A stretch of DNA of 64,000 nt from Amborella trichopoda (lineage: Eukaryota; Streptophyta; Magnoliopsida; Amborellales; Amborellaceae). The translations under genes and the position numbers were made by a program. Below are positions 53,376-62,153 of the stretch, piece by piece. The notes beneath the pieces are model-generated. The model was given only the letters and a program-made list of their open reading frames with translations, was not told the DNA's origin and made no database searches. The stretch is from assembly GCF_000471905.2 (NCBI RefSeq), contig NW_006500031.1:5030925-5094924 (forward strand), in the 5' to 3' direction. How positions within the stretch are numbered: position 1 is the stretch's first letter; each line of letters begins with the position of its first letter.

Positions 53376-53753
53376 TAGGGGTAGCAATGGACTCGGGTCC
53401 AGGTATGGGTTCCAAATTTGGACCTAACAGGTTGGGTCTGGGTCCAAATATTAGATCTGAAAAATATTCAGGTTTGGGTACAGGTCTACGTAGATCCAAC
53501 CCGGACCCAACTTGAATAGTGGTAATATTTAAATGATATTCAATATACAATTTTTTTAAAAAATATAACCATATATTTTTTAGGTATAATATTTAAATGA
53601 TAAATATATATTTAATATAATATTTAAATATATTAAATTATATATATTATTATTTGTTGGTAAGGTCCAATTAGATCCATTAACTTTGGGATCAACTTTG
53701 GGATCTTATCGGATCCAACAGCGCAGATCCGACCCAACCCATTGCCTCCCCAA
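53376..53753. mobile_element. GGGTCC-rich MITE-like element
   Basis: The ends TAGGGGTAGCAATGG and CCATTGCCTCCCCAA are inverted relatives of the hAT-type MITE at 13465-14010. The interior has GGGTCC/GGATCC motifs and an AT-rich insertion. A possible target duplication (GAGGTTGT / AAGGTTGC) is imperfect. Confidence 0.5.
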
Positions 53754-56032
53754 GGTTGCGGTCTTGGATTTCCCTAACTGGGGGGGTTGCATAATTCAGG
53801 GTCTTTGGGTAGTCTCACCAAAGGGAAGAGTAAATGAACAATATGCTCAAGCAGGAACACATAACGTCGTGGCATCGGTAAAGGAAGACGCCAAGGTAGG
53901 GGGTGCAAAAGAAATAAAGAGTAAAGAGAAGGGCAGAGAGTGGGTGGAGTAAAGGAGAGAGAAAAACAACCCTGTTTCTGGGGAATCTCACCCAGGGAAA
54001 AGCCCCTGCTCCTACCCAATACGAAAGGCCCACCAAGAGAGAGGTGCGTGCGACTGCTTAGAGAGAGATTGACTTTGATAACCGGAATTTAGATTTAAAA
54101 AAACAGAGGGTGAGCCATACCTCCCTGTTGACTTGCCCGGAAAGTGGTTTGGATCGAGCTGCACCAGCTCTGGCCCAATTCAGTCCTAGGCCATATATGA
54201 CAAGCCCAAGCCTGCCCCTGTTAGGATCCGGATTGGGTGGGAGCCCAGCTGGGTTGGATAAAACCCAATAAAATTTTGAAAATAAGAAAAAATAAAGAAA
54301 AACATGCCTGGTTGAGTCATGCTGAGGTGACCTTAACCAAGTCTGTTGCCCAGCCCTAGCCCTAGCCTAATCCTTGAGCCACATTTTGTAATGGGGATCA
54401 ATGCAAAAAAAATTGAACTAGAGCAGATAAGTGGACATGGGCTAGAAGCAGTTGCTCAATACTAACATGTAAACCGGCCTAACAGGGCCAGTCGTAGGGT
54501 GTTAAAAAAATGGAAAACATAAAAAAAAATATAATTAGATATAAAAAATATATTTTAAACGTGATTAAATAAAATACATCCAAATAAAATTTAAAATTAA
54601 TAAAAAATAAATTTTAAAGAATCGATTTTTGTCCAAAGTATTTTTAAATTTTTTTCAAAAAAGATAAATAAATATTAATGGCCAAAACAATTTTCAGTCT
54701 TTACCAAAATGATGAAAAACATTAAAAACACATTTTACAAACAAAATTCTTTATTTTTTGAGATTTTATATAATCATTTTCAATTTTTTTATAAAAAATA
54801 TCCAACCAGTTCATCAAACCGACCAAAACATAAACCGGCTGGACACCAATTCCAATCTAACTAGACAGTTAGAATTTAAACAACCCGATTTTTCTTATAT
54901 GGACTCAATTTTTTTTAAGACCAAACCAAGGGACCCGGTTCATTACCAACCTTAAAAAACCAAGGGACCCGGTTGTTACCAACCGGGTTGGGACAAAGAA
55001 GGGGAGGGCTTGGAGAGAGAAACTAATAAGAGGGAGGGGAGTTGTGTAGAGAGAGATAATAGGTATTAGAGTGACCACGTGAGAGCGAGAGAAGGGACTT
55101 TTAGAGAGAGAGAGAGAGAGGGTGGTTATGTGGGTTAGAGAGAGAGAGTGAGTAAGGGGGCCCAGTTGAGGGAGGGGGTGCCTGCAACTTTTCGGCCCCC
55201 TTGACGGTGTGGTCTGGACGCATCAAAGGCTCCAAAGCGCACCTCGCCTCTCTCTCACTCGGCATCCCGACGTGTCTTTTCGCTGCCTGCTGCACCTGTA
55301 CCTGCCCGCCTGCACCTACGCCTGCACACCCCCTTTTCCCTCGCCCCTCCCCTGCCACCACCACCACCACCAACCCCACTTTTCCCTCACTTTAATGCCC
55401 TCTTCCCCTACCACTTAATTTCCATATATGCCCATCCCCTCATTTATTGAATTTCAAACAAACTGTTTTCTTTCTACAACGCAACAAATTATTAGACACA
55501 TTCTACATATGTTTGATTGTTGTTTCAATATATTCACCAATAGTTATGGTGGTGCAAATATTTTATAGGATTCATAAAAAATAACAATCTTCGTCATGGA
55601 AAATAACAAATTTCCTTAAGACAATACATAAAATTTGTCCATGCCATCAAGAGCAACGAGAAATGGAGGTTGTTGTGTTCTTACTAACAATTTGGCCCAA
55701 AACATTATAGCTTATAGTTGGCCGCCATTCTCTGCTACGACGCCGCCAACATTGCCGTTTTCTTTATGGGTGTCGTCGTAATTACTGCAGTCACAACTCG
55801 GGCTCGAGAGGTTATTGTGGATCAGACATCTCCGGCTCGAGAGGTTACTGTGGATCGGATGAAGCTTATTGATGGTTGATGTTGTGAGATTTGGGTTTAG
55901 TGTTTAGAGTCATTAAGCTTGAGGTCTACTTTGATTGGGCCAATTGGGATACTTTTAGTTAACAATTTAAGGATCATCGTGGTCAAGAAGGCATGTATTG
56001 TTAAGTTTAGGATAATCATTTTTCAAATGAAA
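53754..56032. other. Intergenic between copia element 2 and ARP, no gene seen
   Basis: It contains GGGCCC-type low-complexity text at about 54130-54500, an AT-rich block (54500-54800), a duplicated AACCAAGGGACCCGGTT (about 54926 and 54960), a GA tract (about 55103-55150) and a duplicated GGCTCGAGAGGTTA(C/T)TGTG (55801 and 55833). ORFs in the 55101-55418 C-rich block are compositional artefacts. Confidence 0.5.
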
Positions 56033-56412
56033 AAGTTTATATAAGTGTGAGGCTCTAAACCATCAAATTAAGGCGCATCTCAAAAGATTTTATTAGAAGA
56101 GGTTGTTTTGATGCCCAAACATCCTCAATTTAATTATCTCAACCTCAAAATGCGGGCATGAACAAAAATAGAATTTCAAGTTTTGAAAGTAGTGCGTAAT
56201 GCATTTTTGAACTGTTAGTTTTCAAGTGTTCATAAATTCACTTGATCTATACTATTTTTGAAACTTATAAATTTTATAATTAAAAATGAAAATAAATTTT
56301 CAGGTTATCACAAGGATGTTCAATATTGAAACATCTTTCGACACTATTTAAATACACGCCTTACTGTGATGGTTTAGAGCCTGAGCCCTATACAAACCAC
56401 ACCCCTTTAAAA
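56033..56412. mobile_element. Non-autonomous TIR element near the ARP promoter
   Basis: The left end (AAAAAGTTTATATAAG, then GGCTCTAAACCATCAAATTA) is inverted relative to the right end (TGATGGTTTAGAGCCTGAGC, then CTATACAAACCACACC). The interior has the family's ATTTTATAATTAAAAATGAAAA-type text. It lies about 0.4-0.8 kb upstream of the ARP TATA box. A 60-bp direct repeat of the right flank (CCACnCCCCTTTnAAAATAAAG) follows. Confidence 0.65.
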
Positions 56413-56808
56413 ATAAAGGCTTGTATCCTTCTATCTATCTATTCAAACCACGCCCCTTTCAAAATAAAGGTTTGTATCCTTCTATTACTATTGTACCAAT
56501 GGAGCTTTTGCTCCTGAAAAAAAATAACGACTAACATTTTAACTCCAAAAACAAAAACAGAAACAAAAACAAAACCAAAACCAAAAAAGAAAAAAGAAAA
56601 AAGACAAAAGGAGGGGCATTTCTGATATTAGAAGGAATTGAAGGAGTAATTGGACTTACCTCTCTCTACTTACACAATGAATAAATATCATCCCGCATCA
56701 AACACGCCCCACCACTCCCTTTTCTTCCCCAATTTCAATAAATCGCTGCAAACCCCACAAACGCAATCCAACTTAAAAACCCACAGGAACTGAATAATGC
56801 AATGCCCC

Positions 56809-56844
56809 GAGCTTGAGCTTGAGCTTGAGCTTGAGCTTGAGCTT
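56809..56844 (+). repeat. (GAGCTT)6 hexamer repeat in the ARP promoter
   Basis: Six perfect GAGCTT units followed by CTTCTTCTTCTTC, ending 21 bp before the TATA box. Length variation is likely. A role in expression is only a guess. Confidence 0.9.
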
Positions 56845-56865
56845 CTTCTTCTTCTCAGCATCTCT

Positions 56866-56873
56866 TATAAATA
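56866..56873 (+). promoter_or_regulatory. TATA box of the ARP gene
   Basis: TATAAATA stands in a sequence otherwise normal for a plant core promoter. A start site around 56895-56905 would give a leader of about 200 nt before the ATG at 57104, unless a leader intron exists. Confidence 0.65.
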
Positions 56874-57042
56874 AAAAACAACATCTTGCTCATGCTGTGT
56901 TCTAAGGCTCTCTCTCAAACAATAGCTCTGTTCTTCATTTTTAATCTCTTTCAAGCAAAGCTCTCTTCTTCTGCATCTCCACTCTCTGTCTGTAAATTGT
57001 TTGAACCAACGCTGAGAGGCTGAGTTGGGATCCTATGGGTTG

Positions 57043-57132
57043 ATGGGTGTGGCAGGGGAGGCCGTGATGGTGCGATGGCAGGCGGAAGGCGGCGAAGTGT
57101 ACAATGAAAGAGCGGCAGCGCTGGCAGCCTGA
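57043..57132 (+). other. Upstream ORFs overlapping the ARP start codon
   Basis: ATG at 57043 opens a 29-codon frame (stop TGA 57130-57132) that runs past the ARP ATG in another frame. A second ATG at 57075 opens a 10-codon frame whose TGA (57105-57107) overlaps the ARP ATG as ATGA. A minimal ATG GGT TGA lies at 57035-57043. They could reduce ARP translation if they are in the mature leader. Confidence 0.6.
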
Positions 57133-58288
57133 GGAAGACGCCCTCCTGCGCGCCTATGTTAAACAGTATGGGCCCAAGGAGTGGAACCTCGTCTCGCAGC
57201 GGATGGGCCGCCCTCTCCACCGCGACGCCAAGTCCTGCCTAGAGCGGTGGAAGAACTACCTGAAGCCTGGTATAAAGAAAGGCTCTCTCTCTCAAGAGGA
57301 GCAGGCGCTCGTCGTTGCCCTCCAGGCGAAGTACGGGAACAAGTGGAAGAAGATAGCGGCCGAGGTCCCTGGCCGCACTGCGAAGCGCCTTGGCAAGTGG
57401 TGGGAGGTGTTCAAAGAGAAGCAGGCGAAAGACAAACAGCGGAGGCTCCAGCAAAACCACCACCACCACCACCACCACCAGCAACACTCGTCTTCGATCT
57501 CCTCGCAGCAGCCTCCTGTTGGCTTATCCTCTGATTCATCGTCGGTTCCTGTCTCCGGGCGCTACGACCACATCCTGGAGACGTTCGCGGAGAAGTATGC
57601 GCAGCAGGCCAAGTCCTGCTGCCTGCCGCCACCACCCCCGCCTCCCCTCTTGTCGGACCCAACACCACTTCTGTCGCTGAACTCCGCAGGCACTACCACC
57701 CAAAGGGCGCCGGCAGCTACTGAAACACCAGCATTGTTGCCGTCGCTGCCCCCTTGGTTGTCGGCAGCAGGGGGCCTCAAGAATTTCGGGGCAGTCCCCA
57801 GTGTTTCTCCACCACCACCACCACCACCACCACCACCATCTGTTAGCTTATCTTTGTCACCTACTTCTGTAGCAACAGAGTGCACAATGCAGGCAGCGGC
57901 TTCCGGGGTGGTGCAGCAGCTGGCTCAGTGGTGTCGGGAGGTGGAGGAGGGGCGGCAGGCGTGGGTTCAACAGAAGAAGGAGGCAGCGTGGAGGGTGAGG
58001 AGGGTGGAGCAGCAGCTTGAGTCTGAGAAGTCGAGGAAGAGGAGGGAGAAGATGGAGGAGGTGGAGGCCAAGATCAGGAGGCTGAGGGAGGAGGAGGCGG
58101 CATTCGTCGACAGGCTGGAGGCGGATTGCAGAGAGCAGCTGGCCGCGGTGCAGAGGGATGCAGAGATGAAGGAGGTGAAGCTCATGGAGCAGTGGGCTGC
58201 CAAGCACCTCAAGCTCGCCACCTTCGTCGAGCACCTCTCATCTCAGCATCCATCCTCTTCATGTTTCCTCAAGGACTCCTTGCTTTGA
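57104..58288 (+). CDS. AS1: ARP-family MYB transcription factor (ASYMMETRIC LEAVES1 / PHANTASTICA / ROUGH SHEATH2)
   Basis: A 394-residue nuclear DNA-binding protein. In model plants it pairs with the LOB-domain protein AS2 to repress class-I KNOX genes and set leaf polarity. It starts MKERQRWQPEEDALLRAYVK, the family start. R2 covers residues about 4-53 (CLERWKNYLKPGIKKGSL at its end) and R3 about 54-108 (KWKKIAAEVPGRTAKRLGKW). The middle has a His run (about 120-127), a YDHILETFAEKYAQQ motif (about 150) and two Pro runs (about 178 and 237). The SVSLSLSPTSVA stretch matches the family's conserved middle motif. The C-terminus (about 270-375) is a charged coiled coil used for dimer and partner contacts. 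The CDS has no intron, as in the family, and is GC-rich unlike its surroundings. It is somewhat longer than Arabidopsis AS1 because of the homopolymer runs. No lesions seen. Confidence 0.96.
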   Translation: MKERQRWQPEEDALLRAYVKQYGPKEWNLVSQRMGRPLHRDAKSCLERWKNYLKPGIKKGSLSQEEQALVVALQAKYGNKWKKIAAEVPGRTAKRLGKWWEVFKEKQAKDKQRRLQQNHHHHHHHQQHSSSISSQQPPVGLSSDSSSVPVSGRYDHILETFAEKYAQQAKSCCLPPPPPPPLLSDPTPLLSLNSAGTTTQRAPAATETPALLPSLPPWLSAAGGLKNFGAVPSVSPPPPPPPPPPSVSLSLSPTSVATECTMQAAASGVVQQLAQWCREVEEGRQAWVQQKKEAAWRVRRVEQQLESEKSRKRREKMEEVEAKIRRLREEEAAFVDRLEADCREQLAAVQRDAEMKEVKLMEQWAAKHLKLATFVEHLSSQHPSSSCFLKDSLL

Positions 58289-58664
58289 ACTCTCTCTCTC
58301 TCTCTCATCCATGTCACGGAGCCTGTATACTTTTAATCTTCTCACTCTTGGAGTAATGGGTGTTTGCTCAATCTAATTTTGAAAGAGAAGAAATTGCAGT
58401 TCAGATTCAATTTAACTTTTGCTCGAGCTTGGAGTAGTCTTAACCAATGAAGAATTCATTGTTTTTTTTTTTTAATGGAACATGGTTTGATAGCGCTGCA
58501 ATTCTTTTATAAAAATAAGCAAAAGCTTTACCTTACAATTCAAGCATCGGAAAACCTTCACATCTCTATGACCTCGGATGGGCTCTGAAGATATTACTTG
58601 TAAAAAAAAATTACAATTTTAAGTTCTAAAAATCGTGTATACTATATTAAATAATCTTGACTTT

Positions 58665-58936
58665 ACATTTTACCCTAAAATTAAATGTTCATCCCATAAG
58701 ATCTCGTAAGATATATATCATTTCTTGAATTTCAAATTTTACTATGGGTGATGGAAATTGATTTAGATTCATCATGGACATTTTCATTACCAAAAATGTT
58801 ACATTTTACCCTAAAATTAAATGTTCATCCCATAAGATCTCGTAAGATATATATCATTTCTTGAATTTCAAATTTTACTATGGGTGATGAAAATTGATTT
58901 AGATTCATCATGGACATTTTCATTATCAAAAATGTT
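58665..58936. repeat. 136-bp tandem duplication downstream of ARP
   Basis: 58665-58800 and 58801-58936 are adjacent copies differing at about two positions (GGTGATGG against GGTGATGA; ATTACC against ATTATC). The near identity points to a recent duplication. Confidence 0.95.
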
Positions 58937-59949
58937 TTTCGGGTGAGAAATCAAGATGGAGCTTTTATTTTATTTTCATAAAGCGGGGCCCATATAGAAA
59001 CTTCATCTCTTTTTTATTGCCATCAGCTTTTCAACTTGGGGTGGCAAGGGGCCGAGCCTGGACCGGGCGCCAAACAGGCTGCTCATGCCTCAAGCCCAGT
59101 CTTAGCCCAGCCCAGACTAGACCCACCCTTGTGTCCTAGTCCAGTTCTTGGGCCACATTTTATTTTATGTTCGAAAGCCCTAAATAATCAGGAGATAAAA
59201 AAATAAGAGGTCAAATGGATCTTGCAAGTCCACCAACTTGTATTTCAAGTATCTTGGGCCAAGTCAACTTGATATGAAAAATAGAGTGGTTGGAACCAAA
59301 GAATGTCTCTTGCTTCAAAGATGCTTACCTTTTTCTATGAGGTGAAATCCCAATTTCGTCCCATAGGTATAGACATATGGGGACTCATTGCTCCCTACTT
59401 CTAGGGTTTGTAACCAAGACGCCCTACGCATAGCCCTCATGTAGATTCTTAGGTTCTGATGGACCTGGTCTGACCCATTAGGTTCAGGTGTACTGTCACC
59501 TTAAGTTTTAGGGAAAAGTTTCGAACGTCCGTACAAAATGCTGCCACCCTTGCAAAATTCATTCTAAATATAGATTTTGGATCTGAATTTTTACATGGCC
59601 ATGTATATCTTTAGGGGAAAGTATCTAATAGGACTATTTATCTTTGGTAATCACAATAAATCTTGACCATTGGATGTGAAGTTGAGGGGCTATATTTATT
59701 TTATTGACCAAGCTCAAAGTTCAATAGAATTTTTTTCAAATTTTGTGACACACCCATGTACATGCATCTTGATGAGCTATTTTCAAAACTTAAAATCCAT
59801 TTTTTTTCTCATGCACATACATCTTGATGTTGACATAATCAATTTGAGGATATTTAGGCATCAAGACAACCTCTTCCAATAAAATTTTTGAGATGGGTTC
59901 TAATTTGATCCTTTAGAACCTTGGCTCTATATAAACTTTTCCTTTTAAA
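58937..59949. other. Intergenic repeats, no gene seen
   Basis: A GGGGTGGCAAGG end at about 59038 and a CTGCCACCCTTG end at about 59541 suggest another hAT-type MITE-like element without a clear target duplication. 59570-59940 has the TATAAACTTTTCC repeat-family right end (GGCTCTATATAAACTTTTCC at 59925-59944). No protein family recognised. Confidence 0.45.
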
Positions 59950-60330
59950 AAAAGGGTACGGTTTGTATAGAGCCTGAGCTTTAAACAATTAAATTAAAGC
60001 CTACCTTCAAATAGTATCGAGAAATGTGGTTTCAATACTGAAAATATTTGTGATAGTCTTAAAATATATTTTCATCTTTATTTATAATGTTTAACGCTTC
60101 AAAAATAGTGTAGATAGATAGATCTTATTAAAATTGACGGTCCAAAAATACGTTACAAAACACATTATTTTCAAAACTTGAAATCCACTTTTTTCTCATG
60201 TCCATGCATCTTGATGTCGAGATGATCAATTTGGGGATATTTGAGCATCAAAACATTCTTTTTTAGTGAAATTTTTGAGTTAGGCTCAAATTTGATTGTT
60301 TAGAGCTTCGGCTCTGTATAAACTTTTCCC
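59950..60330. mobile_element. Non-autonomous TIR element of the TATAAACTTTTCC family
   Basis: The left end (GGTACGGTTTGTATAGAGCC, then TGAGCTTTAAACAATTAAAT) is inverted relative to the right end (GATTGTTTAGAGCTTCGGCT, then CTGTATAAACTTTTCC). It directly follows the end of a related copy at 59944, so two copies sit head to tail. Confidence 0.7.
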
Positions 60331-60911
60331 TTAAAAAAAAAGGGTCTTAAACTTCAAAGATAGCTTAACAAACAAAAATCAAAGTTTAAAATAATCTATT
60401 TTTAAGTATTAAGACCCCATCCCTTTTATCTTTGTTGATAAACTATATATATTAGACGAAGTTATGGTGCGGCAGCCAATACACCTATTCATATGCCATA
60501 AAAGGCATTCCAGTTTAGGCACAGTGCCCCACTAAGACCCTAACATGTGTTCAAGCAGGTTTAAGGGGTAGGTATGGGTGATCTGAGATTTTTGAGAGGT
60601 CATGAGCTTCCCCATTGTTGATTAGGGTTTTGGGGTACCAGGATATCGCTAGATGTCGTCATTAGGGATAAAGTATGATTTAAAGCCATTCAAATTTAGG
60701 TATATTTTAAGCTTTAGTAAAGGGTGTGGTTTCTATATAAGGTTGCAATTTTAAACAATCCAATTAAGACTGACCTCCAAATTTTATCACAATAAATAAT
60801 TTCGGTGTAAAAAATTATTAGAATCATCTGAAAATCTATATGCATATCTAATTATAAAATTTTAAACCCCAAAAATAGTTAAAATCAAGTAGAGGTAAAA
60901 ACATATAGCAA

Positions 60912-61507
60912 NNNNNNNNNNNNNNNNNNNNNNNNNNNNNNNNNNNNNNNNNNNNNNNNNNNNNNNNNNNNNNNNNNNNNNNNNNNNNNNNNNNNNNNNN
61001 NNNNNNNNNNNNNNNNNNNNNNNNNNNNNNNNNNNNNNNNNNNNNNNNNNNNNNNNNNNNNNNNNNNNNNNNNNNNNNNNNNNNNNNNNNNNNNNNNNNN
61101 NNNNNNNNNNNNNNNNNNNNNNNNNNNNNNNNNNNNNNNNNNNNNNNNNNNNNNNNNNNNNNNNNNNNNNNNNNNNNNNNNNNNNNNNNNNNNNNNNNNN
61201 NNNNNNNNNNNNNNNNNNNNNNNNNNNNNNNNNNNNNNNNNNNNNNNNNNNNNNNNNNNNNNNNNNNNNNNNNNNNNNNNNNNNNNNNNNNNNNNNNNNN
61301 NNNNNNNNNNNNNNNNNNNNNNNNNNNNNNNNNNNNNNNNNNNNNNNNNNNNNNNNNNNNNNNNNNNNNNNNNNNNNNNNNNNNNNNNNNNNNNNNNNNN
61401 NNNNNNNNNNNNNNNNNNNNNNNNNNNNNNNNNNNNNNNNNNNNNNNNNNNNNNNNNNNNNNNNNNNNNNNNNNNNNNNNNNNNNNNNNNNNNNNNNNNN
61501 NNNNNNN

Positions 61508-61548
<41 letters not shown>
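60912..61548. repeat. Assembly gap (60912-61507) ending in a (TA)n microsatellite
   Basis: 596 Ns run directly into about 20 TA units. The missing sequence probably includes more TA repeats and the junction of the two nested elements. Confidence 0.9.
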
Positions 61549-61550
<2 letters not shown>

Positions 61551-62005
61551 ATGGATTCTGTCAACCCAAGGGCTAACAATTATATTGTTAGCCAATGGCC
61601 CAGATTCAATCTGAGCCTATTTGATGGTCACTACGTTATTTCGTATTTGAATGTTTTTTTTTTTTTACAAGTCGAAATTACTTAAAATTTTAAACGTACA
61701 TTCTACTCAGCAAGTCACACCTAATAAAAATATAAAAAAAAACATTCGTAAAATATAAATTGACCAAAATACCCGTAAAAAGTTTCAAGGGTATCTTAGT
61801 CAATTTATATTTTTCAAATTAATGTTTTATAGTTTTATTAGATTATAATATGTTGAAAGAATAAAAGCTCAAAATTTCAAGTGATTTGAATTTGTATAAA
61901 AAAAATGAAAATTCAAATATGAAATGAGGTATTGACTATTGGATTTGGCCCAAATTGAATCTGTGCCGTTGGCTGACACTGTAGCTGTCAGCTCGTCAGC
62001 TGATA
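61551..62005. mobile_element. Nested foldback element related in plan to the 17254-17680 MITE
   Basis: Left CAATGGCCCAGATTCAATCTG and right GGCCCAAATTGAATCTGTGCC are inverted, and the centre ATAAATTGACCAAAATACCC / GGGTATCTTAGTCAATTTAT folds back. The inner ACCTAATAAAAATAT is also present in the 17254-17680 element, so the inner arms are related while the outer termini differ. Confidence 0.65.
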
Positions 62006-62153
62006 TGATCATTTCCTTTATATCGATACATCTCAATGTCGAGAATATCAATTAAAGGGTTTTTCAATACTAAAACAACTTTTTCCTATGGATTTTTGAA
62101 ATACATTTTTAATTTTACATATTTAGATTGCAACCTTATATAAAATTTTTCCT

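Larger units (their letters stand above)
60717..62153. mobile_element. Large TIR element with nested insertion and assembly gap
   Basis: The left end GGTTTCTATATAAGGTTGCA and right end TTGCAACCTTATATAAAATT, then TTTCC, are inverted. The family interior (CAATCCAATTAAGAC, TAATTATAAAATTTTAAACC) follows the left end. It is interrupted at about 60911 by the N run 60912-61507, a TA tract (61508-61548) and a foldback element. Confidence 0.65.

Noticed and set aside
55101..55418. Overlapping Pro/Cys-rich ORFs in a C-rich block
   Set aside because: Compositional artefacts of C-rich and CCA repeat sequence; frames on both strands are equally open and match no family.
57181..58356. Other-frame ORFs within the ARP gene (poly-Val, poly-Gly, Leu-rich)
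   Set aside because: Shadows of the GC-rich ARP coding frame and its triplet repeats.
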